This document shows, piece after piece, positions 15,175 to 24,190 of a stretch of 64,000 nt of DNA. Numbering within the stretch: position 1 is the stretch's first letter; every line of letters starts with the position of its first letter. This DNA comes from Ilyomonas sp965199905 (GTDB lineage Bacteria > Bacteroidota > Bacteroidia > Chitinophagales > Chitinophagaceae). The notes beneath the pieces were generated by a model. That model ran no database searches. It saw nothing but the letters and a program-made list of their open reading frames with translations, and was not told the DNA's origin. The translations under genes and the position numbers were made by a program. Location of the stretch: positions 4,836,001 to 4,900,000 of the forward strand of contig OZ241366.1 of NCBI GenBank assembly GCA_965199905.1, given 5' to 3'.

Positions 15175-17076
15175 TCAATCGGGTTTCTTGCCGTCTAAAA
15201 AGGTATTCAATGTAGAAAGATTCGAGTCGCTGCTGCCATCTTTCTTCACCGTTATTTTACTATAATAATTCTCTGCACCGTTGTTTATATTGTTGCCATA
15301 CAACTCCATATTGCGGCGCACATAAGCCGGCACATTGTCAAACTCGTTGCTCACATCGCTGATGTTGAACGACAGGTTGCGAAGCTTGGCCATGCGTTCT
15401 GCCGCGCGGTTCTTCTTCTCCATTTCTTCGTTCGATTCGGCGCCAAAACTTCCTGCGGGTTGCTGTGTTGTTTGCTGGGGCGGAACAGCAGTACCCGCCG
15501 TTGGCTTAATCACCAATTCCAACTGCACATCTTCATCTCCCTCTGTTGTTACAGGTGGTTTGGCTTGCTGCGGTTGAAATGCCTGTGGCTGCTGCACTTG
15601 CGGCTGCACGGTTTGCACAACCGGCGGCTGCGCCTGTGGCTGTTGTACATAAGCAGGCTGAGGCTGTTGCACATAGGCTTGCGGCTGCGAAGCTTCCGCA
15701 TAAATATTTGAAGGTTTGTTTAGATGCCCGCTGCTGTGTATAGGCTGCTGTGCGTGAATAACAGGTTGCTGCACCGGAGGCTGCGCCACTGGTTTTTCCT
15801 TGTATTCAAATTGCATGTGCGCAGGCTCTTCGCTCTGTGTTTGTGGCTTCAGCGTTGCCGGTTGCGGTTGAATAAAATCAAACTGCAACACATGATTTTC
15901 TTCTTCGGCAGGTATCGCCGTTTTTGGCTGTGTGGCTTGCACGTACGGTTTGCTTTCTGCTACCGGTTCAGACAGCGTTGGCATCAAAGGATTTGCCGCT
16001 TCCTTCGGTGCAGTTGCCTGTGCCTTCGCTGTGTTGTTATTATCGCTCAGCGACATAATTACCTTTTCCTGCTTTGGCTGTTCGGCTGTCATTTGCTTCG
16101 CAAACGGATCTTTCTGCTCGAAGCCGGTTGCTATTAAGGTAATGCCGATTTTATCTTCCAGAGAATTATCGTAACCCATACCTACAATCACATCAGAAAA
16201 TTCGCCTGCCTGCGAGCGAAGATGATTGTTGATGATTTCGAGTTCATCCATCGTGCATTCATGTTCACCCTCAGCGCTGTTGATATTAATAAGAATCCAC
16301 TTGGCACCGCGGATATCATTATCATTTAATAACGGTGAGTTTAAAGCTTCTTCAATCGCATGCAGCGCGCGGTTTTCTCCACCCACAGCAGAGCTGCCAA
16401 GGATAGCCACGCCACCGTTTTTCATAACGGTACATACGTCGGCAAAGTCAACGATAATATGCCCGCGACTGTTGATGATATCGGTGATACATTTGGCTGC
16501 AGTAGCCAATATGTTATCAGCTTTCGAGAAAGCTTCTTTCATCTTCAGGTTGCCATATTGCATGCGCAATTTATCGTTGCTTATAACAAGCAGCGTATCT
16601 ACATAAGGCTCTAATTGCCTGATGCCATTCTCAGCCTGCGCATTGCGGCGCGGACCTTCAAATGGAAATGGCGTGGTAACAATACCAACCGTTAGAATAC
16701 CTAAGTCGCGACATATCTTAGCAATGATTGGCGCACCACCCGTACCCGTGCCGCCGCCCATACCTGCGCAAATGAAAGCCATGCGTGTATTCACTTCCAG
16801 GATGCGCTTGATTTCTTCCAGCGATTCTTCCGTGGCTTGTTTACCAACTTCAGGATTTGCACCGGCACCCAAACCTTGCGTCAGGTGTGGTCCCAACTGT
16901 ATTTTATTTGGAATCTTACTCTGTTCTAATGCTTTCGCATCTGTGTTACAAATAATGAAGTCAACACCTTCAATGTCTTCGCCAAACATATAGTTTACGG
17001 CATTGCTTCCGCCGCCGCCAACACCCAATACTTTTATTATGGAAGACTTTTGCTTTGGGATATCAAAATGAATCAT
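15175..17076 (-). CDS. ftsZ: Cell division GTPase FtsZ
   Basis: Start at the ATG complementary to 17074-17076 (MIHFDIPKQKSSIIKVLGVGGGGSNAV), giving 633 residues; the 32 further open codons upstream are not family-like. The tubulin-like GTP-binding motif GGGTGTGGAPIIA and the NDKLRM, DFADVCTVM and GGENRA segments are intact. FtsZ polymerises at mid-cell to form the Z ring. The protein is far longer than the usual 380-450 residues because of a Pro/Gln-rich linker (about residues 350-560). Near the end NVPAYVRRNMELYG resembles the FtsA-binding C-terminal peptide, but about 50 more residues follow, ending LSTLNTFLDGKKPD. Last gene of the cluster, downstream of ftsA. Confidence 0.97.
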   Translation of the reverse strand: MIHFDIPKQKSSIIKVLGVGGGGSNAVNYMFGEDIEGVDFIICNTDAKALEQSKIPNKIQLGPHLTQGLGAGANPEVGKQATEESLEEIKRILEVNTRMAFICAGMGGGTGTGGAPIIAKICRDLGILTVGIVTTPFPFEGPRRNAQAENGIRQLEPYVDTLLVISNDKLRMQYGNLKMKEAFSKADNILATAAKCITDIINSRGHIIVDFADVCTVMKNGGVAILGSSAVGGENRALHAIEEALNSPLLNDNDIRGAKWILININSAEGEHECTMDELEIINNHLRSQAGEFSDVIVGMGYDNSLEDKIGITLIATGFEQKDPFAKQMTAEQPKQEKVIMSLSDNNNTAKAQATAPKEAANPLMPTLSEPVAESKPYVQATQPKTAIPAEEENHVLQFDFIQPQPATLKPQTQSEEPAHMQFEYKEKPVAQPPVQQPVIHAQQPIHSSGHLNKPSNIYAEASQPQAYVQQPQPAYVQQPQAQPPVVQTVQPQVQQPQAFQPQQAKPPVTTEGDEDVQLELVIKPTAGTAVPPQQTTQQPAGSFGAESNEEMEKKNRAAERMAKLRNLSFNISDVSNEFDNVPAYVRRNMELYGNNINNGAENYYSKITVKKDGSSDSNLSTLNTFLDGKKPD

Positions 17077-17124
17077 GATCGTGTTTTTTGTTTTAGTTGT
17101 ATGTGTGTTATTGTCAGATTTTCG

Positions 17125-17187
17125 ATTGTTAATTGTCAATTGAAATGGTGATTCGCTTACACCAATTAACAATTACCAATAAACAAT
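17125..17187. repeat. Inverted repeat in the ftsA-ftsZ spacer
   Basis: Arms 17125-17142 and 17163-17187 share the word CAATTAACAATT and its complement, with several mismatches. The RNA of the ftsA-ftsZ spacer could fold into a hairpin. It is A+T-rich and has no T-tract, so a terminator is unlikely. Confidence 0.5.
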
Positions 17188-17189
17188 TT

Positions 17190-18578
17190 CTATTTCATTT
17201 CCGTATCGCCTTCTTCTTTAAAGAGGTCAATGACACTGTCTTTAAATTTATCCCAAAAAGAATTCAATCCTTTCTTGCGTTTGTTAATGTCGACAGATGT
17301 TGCCTGCGCTACCATCACTTCCGGTTCTTTTATGGCTGTAGCTGATTCTTCTTTCTTCAAAGCCTGTGGCATTTCCACGCGGGTGAAAGACGTATCAAAT
17401 TCTTTTTTCCGGTTTTCATAATCGCTATAGCCTTTTAATATCAAACCAATACAAGTGGCATACATTGGTTTCTTCAGCTCATCAATATGGTTAGGCGCTA
17501 AGTGCTCATTCGGATAACCAATGCGTGCGTTTAAACCTGTGGTGTATTCCGTAAGCTGCATCAGGTGCTTCAGTTGTGAGCCGCCACCTGTCAAAATTAT
17601 GCCACCATTCAGCATTCGCTCCAATCCGATTTGTTTTAAGTGATATGTAACAAAATCGAGAATCTCGCTCATGCGTGCCTGGATGATGTTGGCTAAATTC
17701 TTCACGCTGATTTCTTTAGCGGGCATGCCTTTGATACCTGGAATTGTAATGTAAGCATTGTCCTGCGCTTCATTCGCCAAAGCACTGCCAAATTGTACCT
17801 TCATCGCTTCTGCCTGACCTTTCAATACGCCAAGACCCAAACGAATATCATTCGTAATGTTTTCACCACCAAATGGAATAACAGCAGTATGTTTTAAGAT
17901 GCCATCATAGAAGATAGCAAGATCGCTGGTACCACCACCAATATCAAGAATAGCAACGCCCGCTTCCATATCAATCTCGCTCATAACCGATGCGGCAGAA
18001 GCCAATGGCTGAAGTACTAAATCTTTTGTTTTGAGATGGCTTCTTTCTATTGCGCGATTGATGTTGCGGATGGCATTTCTATCACCGGTGATGATGTGAA
18101 AATTGGCGCCAACTTTTACACCATTATAACCCACGGGGTCTTTGATGTTCTGGAAATTATCAACGTGAAAATCCTGCGGAATCACTTCAATGATTTGATC
18201 GCCGGCAGGTATAAATGTCTTACGTTGATTGTCTATTAACTGTTCAATTTCTTCGCGCCGGATTTCTATTTCGCTGTCCTGTCTTACAATGTCGCCGCGT
18301 GTTTGCAGACTTTTGATGTGATGACCCGCAACGCCAACATATACCTCTTTTATTTCAAGGTCGGGATTGCTTTCGTAGCAGTTCATCAATGCCTGCTGTA
18401 TGGCTTTGATGGTGTGATCGATGTTCAATACCTGTCCATGAGAAACGCCATTGCTGTTGGCGCGGCCAAAGCCCAGAATTTCAAGTTTACCCAATTCATT
18501 TTTACGGCCGGCAATGGCAGCAATCTTGGTGGTGCCAATATCAAGCCCTACAATAATCGGCGCTTCGTTGATAGTCAT
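17190..18578 (-). CDS. ftsA: Cell division protein FtsA
   Basis: A 462-residue actin-like ATPase. VGLDIGTTKIAAIAG is the phosphate-1 motif, VAILDIGGGTSDLAIF the phosphate-2 motif and GGIILTGGGSQLKHL the adenosine motif. The C-terminus NSFWDKFKDSVIDLFKEE can form the amphipathic helix that anchors FtsA to the inner membrane. Known role: it tethers FtsZ filaments to the membrane and recruits later division proteins. It precedes ftsZ with a 113-bp spacer and is separated from ftsQ by an unusual 791-bp gap. Confidence 0.97.
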   Translation of the reverse strand: MTINEAPIIVGLDIGTTKIAAIAGRKNELGKLEILGFGRANSNGVSHGQVLNIDHTIKAIQQALMNCYESNPDLEIKEVYVGVAGHHIKSLQTRGDIVRQDSEIEIRREEIEQLIDNQRKTFIPAGDQIIEVIPQDFHVDNFQNIKDPVGYNGVKVGANFHIITGDRNAIRNINRAIERSHLKTKDLVLQPLASAASVMSEIDMEAGVAILDIGGGTSDLAIFYDGILKHTAVIPFGGENITNDIRLGLGVLKGQAEAMKVQFGSALANEAQDNAYITIPGIKGMPAKEISVKNLANIIQARMSEILDFVTYHLKQIGLERMLNGGIILTGGGSQLKHLMQLTEYTTGLNARIGYPNEHLAPNHIDELKKPMYATCIGLILKGYSDYENRKKEFDTSFTRVEMPQALKKEESATAIKEPEVMVAQATSVDINKRKKGLNSFWDKFKDSVIDLFKEEGDTEMK

Positions 18579-18838
18579 ATATAATAGTCTTTAGTTGTCT
18601 TCTCAGTAAACAATCAAACCTGTTTACGGGTTGCACATTTTCTTTTCGCTCCGGCAATATCAACGCAAAGCAGAAGGATACTTTTTTCTTTTGCGCAATG
18701 TAAAATTTGATGATTTGCGATTAGTGGTTTACTGCTTTGCTCAATGTTCAAAACCCATCATTTAGCAAGGATACCGGATTTCTTTTTCGCCTCGTCTATC
18801 CAAGAAATTGTAACGTGCAAAGTCAAAAAAAATGTTAT

Positions 18839-18871
18839 CAAAAATAGACTGCGTGTACATCTATATACAAT
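18839..18871 (-). promoter_or_regulatory. Candidate promoter for ftsA-ftsZ
   Basis: The minus strand reads TATTTTTG (18846-18839), an exact TAnnTTTG -7 match. ATTG (18871-18868) lies 21 bases upstream in the place of the -33 TTTG. The implied leader to ftsA is about 255 bases. Confidence 0.4.
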
Positions 18872-19140
18872 CAATTTTTTTCTTCACATTGTAAACAACC
18901 GATGTTCTTTAATTAGCTTAAGGAAGTTACATTTTTGTTTGTTTTCGGGGTAAATATAGATGAGATACTGAGTTCATTTAACTATAAGTCAAACAATATT
19001 TTTCGCTGTGGAAAAATGAATGAGCCTTGCGAATAAACGCGATCTTCTTTTGAAGCCGGCAAAGCATTTTTTAAGGTTGATTAGCAATCGCGTCATCAAT
19101 TGTTATTAAGTTGTGGATTTAACATGAATGGTAAATGAAT

Positions 19141-19261
19141 ACAGTTTTGGTAATCATCGTCCAGTTCTTTTATGATCGACAGTTGTTGCCATTCCTGCTG
19201 CTTCTACACGCAGGAATGCTCCCATCAAGGTTCCGGGCAATGATCGGGCTTTTACGAAAGC
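19141..19261. repeat. Dispersed imperfect-hairpin repeat, copy A
   Basis: Begins ACAGTTTTGGTAATCATCG and ends near GGCTTTTACGAAAGCG. ATCATCGTCC (19153-19162) and GGGCAATGAT (19235-19244) pair at 8 of 10 positions plus one G-U. Inside is a perfect 9-bp hairpin, CATTCCTGC (19190-19198) with GCAGGAATG (19210-19218). Copies B (42491-42592) and C (34318-34440) share the ends TTTTGGTA and the CAATGAT-CTTTT block but differ in the middle. Confidence 0.65.
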
Positions 19262-19369
19262 GAATTTTTAATCGTTAATCAATACTAAAAGCAACGATGA
19301 ATGTCGCATCAACAAGAATAGTTCTTTAGTAAGTTAAAAATAAAGAATAATGTCGTGATCAGTTTGCAT

Positions 19370-20254
19370 TTAATGCGCCACCCGGTTTGCATCAACATCA
19401 TGAAAGAAGAGAGATGAGTCTTTTAAAATATCAACGCCAGAGCGCATAGCATTCACAACGCGCTGGGCAAATGCAGAATCTATGTATGGTTTGGGTTCGC
19501 CTCTTTTGGTAGCAACGACTTGTCCGTCGAACATAACATTTATGGTTGCGTAGGTTTCGAAGCCAGCTTTCGTCCAGACTTGTTTGTAAAAAGCCGTTAG
19601 TCTGCCGAACTTGGAATCAATGCTATCTGCAGTGCCAAATAATATGGTTTGATTGCCGATAACAGGTATGATATTAAACTGGCTTTGCGGCGTGATGACA
19701 ACCTGCGATACCTGTGCATTCCAGAACGAATCAAGTTGTATGTATTGCGCAATATTTTTGACATCGTTTAATAACAAACTATCAGGCTGCGATAAATGTT
19801 TTTTGTTGGAAGGAAACGAAGTAAACATTGGTACATGCGCAGAATAATCATTGCTTAGCGGAAGCCTGATGCCGCCGCTGTCTATATAAAATGATTCGCC
19901 TTCCAGCGTAAATATCCTGGCGATGGGTTCGCGCTCTTTTATTTTTACCTGCAGGGTATTATTGTTGTCAAAATAGAGTTCCGCATTTTGTATCCACGGC
20001 TGTTTTCTTAACAATGCTTCAAGCGTTCGCAAGCCTATATCATTGTTTGCAGTTCCGATGGCAGCGCCGTTTACTTCCAGTTTATCAGTAATTTCATTTT
20101 CATCAACAAATACATGTCCTTCGTTGCCTTCAATTTCCACTTTAATATCGGCGCAAGGCATACTTTTCTTTTGTTGCACAGCCGCAACGAGCAAACCTGC
20201 CACCGCAACGCCAAGCAGCCACCAAAGTGTTAGTATAATTCGCTTCTTAAGCAT
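19370..20254 (-). CDS. ftsQ: Cell division protein FtsQ
   Basis: A 294-residue bitopic membrane protein: short basic N-terminus (MLKKRI), one membrane segment at about residues 7-26, then a periplasmic region. It has a POTRA-like part (IEGNEGHVFVDENEI) and the conserved EREPIARIF and FYIDSGGIRLPL segments of FtsQ/DivIB. Known role: it scaffolds the divisome with FtsL and FtsB. The first 8 bases overlap the end of murC, so the two are translationally coupled. It is followed by the long gap before ftsA. Confidence 0.92.
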   Translation of the reverse strand: MLKKRIILTLWWLLGVAVAGLLVAAVQQKKSMPCADIKVEIEGNEGHVFVDENEITDKLEVNGAAIGTANNDIGLRTLEALLRKQPWIQNAELYFDNNNTLQVKIKEREPIARIFTLEGESFYIDSGGIRLPLSNDYSAHVPMFTSFPSNKKHLSQPDSLLLNDVKNIAQYIQLDSFWNAQVSQVVITPQSQFNIIPVIGNQTILFGTADSIDSKFGRLTAFYKQVWTKAGFETYATINVMFDGQVVATKRGEPKPYIDSAFAQRVVNAMRSGVDILKDSSLFFHDVDANRVAH

Positions 20255-21632
20255 GCGGTTGCAACAGGATATTTTTTGCAGGAATTATCAAAGTATCTAT
20301 GTCGCCGGCACCGCACATTACAAGCAGTTTCGGACTTTCCTGTGCGATAACCTGCAGCGCGATTTCTTTAGATAAAATTCTCTTGTTCGGGATAGTGATT
20401 TCGTGAAAAATAAGCTCGCTGGTTACGCCAGGCATCGGCAGTTCTCTTGCCGGATAAATGGGTAATAAAATCACGGCATCAGCTAAACTTAGCACAGCGC
20501 CAAATTCTTTATATAAATCTTTTGTACGGCTGAATAAATGTGGCTGAAATACAATGGTGAGTTTGTCTTTGAATAAACTGCGAACGCCGGTAATCAATGC
20601 CCGCAATTCTTCAGGATGATGCGCATAATCATCTATCAGGATGTGCTCATCATTTTTTATGATGTATTCAAACCGGCGCCTTACGCCTTTGAAATTTGCA
20701 ATCGCATCTTTAATCTTTTCATCTTCAATTTGAAGATGCTTGGCAATGGTAATGGCAACAATACTGTTCTCAATATTATGCAGTCCGCCCATGTGAAGAA
20801 CGATATTATTCAACTGCCAATCGTTGCTAATAACATCGTAGCGGTAAGAGCCATTTTCTACCTTAACATTTTTTACAAATACATCTGCATCGCTGTTGTC
20901 AAAAGCGTAAGTGAGATGGTTGTCTGCGCTTAATTCATCACTGCGATGTAAGCCATATTTGGTTAGCAAAAAGCCATTTGGCTTCAGCTTTTTTGTAAAT
21001 TGGATAAAAGCGTTTTCCACTTCTTCGCCGGTACCATAAATATCGAGATGATCGGCGTCCATTGCAGTCACGACTGCCACATTAGGAGCCAGCTTTAAAA
21101 AGGAGCGATCATACTCATCTGCTTCTACAACAACAACGTTGTTTTCACTGCTCCAGAAGTTGGTGTTATAATTAGCTGCAATGCCGCCAAGAAAAGCGTT
21201 GCAACCATAACTACTATCACGAAGAACGTGAGCTGTCATGGTAGTAATTGTTGTTTTTCCATGCGTTCCGGCAATGCAGATATTGAATGAATTTTCAGTT
21301 ATCCATTGCAGAATGTCACTTCGCTTTACAATGACATAATTGTTGACTTTATAATAAGTAAATTCAGCCTGATCTTTTGGTATTGCCGGTGTATAAACAA
21401 CCACATCCACATCTTTAGGAATGAGGTCAATGTTGTCTTCAAAGTGAATGTTAATTCCGGCAGTAACTAATTCATCAGTTAAAGGTGTGCGCGTTTTATC
21501 ATAGCCGCTAACGACGGCGCCTTTATTATGAAAGTAGCGCGCCAGTGCGCTCATGCCGATACCACCAATGCCAATGAAATACACTTTTCTGATCTCTGAA
21601 TCTGCTGGTATCAGTTGTGGGCTTTGGTTCAT
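20247..21632 (-). CDS. murC: UDP-N-acetylmuramate-L-alanine ligase
   Basis: A 461-residue Mur ligase that adds L-Ala to UDP-MurNAc using ATP in the cytoplasm. The N-terminal FIGIGGIGMSALARYFHNKGAVVSGYD nucleotide-fold signature, the P-loop GTHGKTTITTM, the central NVAVVTAMDADHLDIYG block and the C-terminal DDYAHHPEELRAL motif are all MurC-specific. It is downstream of murG (13-bp gap) and overlaps ftsQ by 8 bp. Confidence 0.97.
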   Translation of the reverse strand: MNQSPQLIPADSEIRKVYFIGIGGIGMSALARYFHNKGAVVSGYDKTRTPLTDELVTAGINIHFEDNIDLIPKDVDVVVYTPAIPKDQAEFTYYKVNNYVIVKRSDILQWITENSFNICIAGTHGKTTITTMTAHVLRDSSYGCNAFLGGIAANYNTNFWSSENNVVVVEADEYDRSFLKLAPNVAVVTAMDADHLDIYGTGEEVENAFIQFTKKLKPNGFLLTKYGLHRSDELSADNHLTYAFDNSDADVFVKNVKVENGSYRYDVISNDWQLNNIVLHMGGLHNIENSIVAITIAKHLQIEDEKIKDAIANFKGVRRRFEYIIKNDEHILIDDYAHHPEELRALITGVRSLFKDKLTIVFQPHLFSRTKDLYKEFGAVLSLADAVILLPIYPARELPMPGVTSELIFHEITIPNKRILSKEIALQVIAQESPKLLVMCGAGDIDTLIIPAKNILLQPHA

Positions 21633-21645
21633 TATTCTTACGAGT

Positions 21646-22764
21646 TTACAGGCTGTTCAAGATGTTTGTTGCAATCACTTCGTCAGCATCGGTAACGGCG
21701 AGTTTTGCAATATTTGTTTTCAGTTCTTCGCCTTTTTTTTCATCGAATAAAAGGTTGGTAACTGTGCTGAAAAGTTTACCCTGTGCTTCATTATCTCTTA
21801 CCATTAAAGCAGCATTTTTATCAACCAGATACTGCGCATTTGCTGTTTGATGATCTTCGGCTGCAAATGGATACGGAACAAATACAACTGCTTTTTTAGC
21901 GGCACTGAGTTCGGCTACCGACATAGCGCCCGAACGCGAAATCACAACATCAGCCGCAGCGTATGCTTTGTCCATATCCATGATAAAATCATTAACCCAC
22001 ACATACGGTTTTCCTTTGCCCCGCTGATTATAAGCTTCCGCAGTGGAAGCGCCTGTTTGCCAGATCAATTGCAGGTTTAACGATGGAAGCTCACCGATAT
22101 GATAAGCAAGTACCTGGTTGATGCTTCTCGCACCTAAACTTCCGCCGATAGCCAGTATTGTTTTTTTGCCTTCTTCCAAACCAAAAAAGCGTAAAGCATT
22201 GGCTCGTGAAATCGATAGGTCAGCAATGGCTTTGCGTATAGGATTGCCGGATATAACGATCTTATCAGCGGGGAAAAATTTTTCCATCCCGTTATTGGCT
22301 ACGAAGATTTTTGTGGCGTTTTTACCCAATAAAATATTGCTTTTTCCCGCGAAGGAATTACTCTCATGTATAAATGTCGGAAGGCCATGTTTTTGTGCGT
22401 AACGCAATACCGGGAAAGAAGAATAACCACCCACGCCAATCACCGCATCCGGCTTGAACGTTTTGATAATTTTACCAACCTGGAAAAAACTATTGATGAG
22501 CTTAAACGGAAGTGTAATATTTTTCAAAAGGCTGCTCCGGTTAAAACCAGCAATGTCAATGCCTTTAATGTCGTAGCCTGCCTGCGGCACTTTATCCATT
22601 TCCATTTTGCCATTGGCGCCAACGAATAAAAACTGCGTGGATGGCCGCAGTTTTTTGATGGCATTCGCAATAGCGATAGCAGGAAAAATGTGTCCGCCGG
22701 TACCTCCGCCGGCTATAATCAGCTTTAGACTTTTATTGTTTGAATCTGTTATTTGCTCTGCCAT
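21646..22764 (-). CDS. murG: UDP-GlcNAc:lipid I transferase MurG
   Basis: With the ATG complementary to 22762-22764 the protein has 372 residues; a TTG four codons upstream is also possible. GGGTGGHIFPAIAIANAI is the N-terminal glycine loop and GGSLGARSINQVL the C-domain loop. RSGAMSVAELSAAKKAVVFVPYPFAAEDHQ is the UDP-GlcNAc-binding signature of GT28 enzymes. Known role: a peripheral inner-membrane enzyme converting lipid I to lipid II. It sits between ftsW and murC. Confidence 0.97.
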   Translation of the reverse strand: MAEQITDSNNKSLKLIIAGGGTGGHIFPAIAIANAIKKLRPSTQFLFVGANGKMEMDKVPQAGYDIKGIDIAGFNRSSLLKNITLPFKLINSFFQVGKIIKTFKPDAVIGVGGYSSFPVLRYAQKHGLPTFIHESNSFAGKSNILLGKNATKIFVANNGMEKFFPADKIVISGNPIRKAIADLSISRANALRFFGLEEGKKTILAIGGSLGARSINQVLAYHIGELPSLNLQLIWQTGASTAEAYNQRGKGKPYVWVNDFIMDMDKAYAAADVVISRSGAMSVAELSAAKKAVVFVPYPFAAEDHQTANAQYLVDKNAALMVRDNEAQGKLFSTVTNLLFDEKKGEELKTNIAKLAVTDADEVIATNILNSL

Positions 22765-22794
22765 GTTCAACTGCAAGCTCTTCTTTTAAGTTCA

Positions 22795-24099
22795 TTATGC
22801 AAAAGCAGGAACTGCTTTTGTTTTGGTTTCCGTTTTTTCTCCTTCATCTTCATTGTTAAGACCGCGTTTTTTTCCTTCTAAGTCTTCTACATGTCTTGCC
22901 ACACTTAATATGATACCGATAGACGCGCAGGTAAATAAAAATGAACTTCCGCCCATACTTACCAAAGGCAAGGTAACGCCCGTTACCGGTGTGAGATTTA
23001 CATTCACCGCCATATTTGCCAAAGCTTGTATAACAAGGCTAAAACTCAAGCCCAGCGCAAGAAAGGCGCCGAACGCATACGGCATTCGTTTAAAAATATT
23101 TATGGATCGAAACAAAAATACCATGTAAATAAAAATGATAAACACGCCGCCTAAAAGACCATATTCTTCAATGATGATGGAGTAAATAAAATCATTGTAA
23201 GCCTGTGGCAAAAAATTGCGTTGACGACTTTTGCCTGGTCCTAAGCCATACAGTACACTTCCGTTTGCAATGGCAATATTTGCCTGCTGCACCTGGTAAG
23301 GAACTTCATCATCTTTGGCATACATAAAATCCTGTATGCGACTTACCCAGGTGCCAAAGCGCCCCATTGATGTAAGCGTTTCAGACATTTTTGTTTTTGA
23401 TAATTCTTTTATGCCATTGGTTGTTTTGCCTGTGTAAGTTGACATGGCAATACCAACAATCAGTAGTACGGGAAGCAATGCCACGCCTATCACCAATAAC
23501 AAATGTTTTACCTGCGCTCTGCCAATAAATAGTAAGATTAAAGAGGTTGCTCCGGTCAGTAATGCATTGGATAAATTGGCTGGCATGATGAGAATGCAGG
23601 TTAAGCCAATGGGAATGAGTAAAGGAAGAAAGCCTTCTTTAAAGTCTTTGATTACTTCTCTTTTGCGGCTCAGCAAACGCGATAAGTAAAGAAACAATGC
23701 CAGCTTTGCAAAGTCGCTGGTTTGAACCGTCATACCGATAACCGGCAGCTTTATCCAGCGGCTGCCTTCATTGATTGAAGCGCCAAAAAAAGTTGTATAA
23801 AAAAGGAGTGGAATAGAAAAAATATAAATAAAAAGTGCAGCCTTTGAATACATGGTATATTTCACCTGGTGCAGAAAAAATATAATCAGCAATCCACCAA
23901 TAATAAACGATAGTTGCTTGAAGAGATAGAACTCAGTATTTCCCTTATACATTTTATACGCCAATGTGCCCGTAGCGCTATACACCACAAGCACAGAAGC
24001 GAGAGCCAGAAGCAGCACACAACTCCATATATATCTATCACCCGTAGCGCTGGTAAGAACGCGGTGAAAAGGCTTTCGTAAATGATGTAATTGCGCCAT
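22795..24099 (-). CDS. ftsW: Septal peptidoglycan glycosyltransferase FtsW
   Basis: A 434-residue SEDS-family polytopic membrane protein with about ten hydrophobic segments. Its place in the dcw cluster before murG identifies it as FtsW and not RodA. Recognisable are SRWIKLPVIGMTVQTSDFAKLALFLYLSR, QANIAIANGSVLYGLGPGKS and NLTPVTGVTLPLVSMGGSS. Known role: it polymerises lipid II at the septum together with the FtsI transpeptidase. The C-terminal 35 residues are charged and cytoplasmic (EGKKRGLNNEDEGEKTETK). Confidence 0.95.
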   Translation of the reverse strand: MAQLHHLRKPFHRVLTSATGDRYIWSCVLLLALASVLVVYSATGTLAYKMYKGNTEFYLFKQLSFIIGGLLIIFFLHQVKYTMYSKAALFIYIFSIPLLFYTTFFGASINEGSRWIKLPVIGMTVQTSDFAKLALFLYLSRLLSRKREVIKDFKEGFLPLLIPIGLTCILIMPANLSNALLTGATSLILLFIGRAQVKHLLLVIGVALLPVLLIVGIAMSTYTGKTTNGIKELSKTKMSETLTSMGRFGTWVSRIQDFMYAKDDEVPYQVQQANIAIANGSVLYGLGPGKSRQRNFLPQAYNDFIYSIIIEEYGLLGGVFIIFIYMVFLFRSINIFKRMPYAFGAFLALGLSFSLVIQALANMAVNVNLTPVTGVTLPLVSMGGSSFLFTCASIGIILSVARHVEDLEGKKRGLNNEDEGEKTETKTKAVPAFA

Positions 24100-24116
24100 A
24101 AAAAAGAAAGTAAAAT

Positions 24117-24190
24117 GTAAAATTAAAAAGTAAGAAGGCAGGGCTTAAGGTTCCGTCAATCATCGCCTCATTTTTTACTTTTTATTTTAC
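24117..24190. repeat. Inverted repeat in the murD-ftsW spacer
   Basis: Arm 24117-24133 and arm 24175-24190 are inverted copies (GTAAAATTAAAAAGTAA against TTACTTTTTATTTTAC) differing by one inserted base. The second arm overlaps the murD stop codon. Transcripts could fold a long A-U-rich hairpin here. Confidence 0.6.

Larger units (their letters stand above)
18579..19369. other. 791-bp non-coding gap between ftsQ and ftsA
   Basis: No frame here looks coding on either strand. It contains one copy of the dispersed hairpin repeat (19141-19261) and a candidate ftsA promoter (18839-18871). Nothing else was recognised. Confidence 0.7.

Noticed and set aside
15540..15760. A tandem repeat or CRISPR-like array
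   Set aside because: The repetitiveness comes from the Pro/Gln-rich linker codons of ftsZ; there are no regular spacers.
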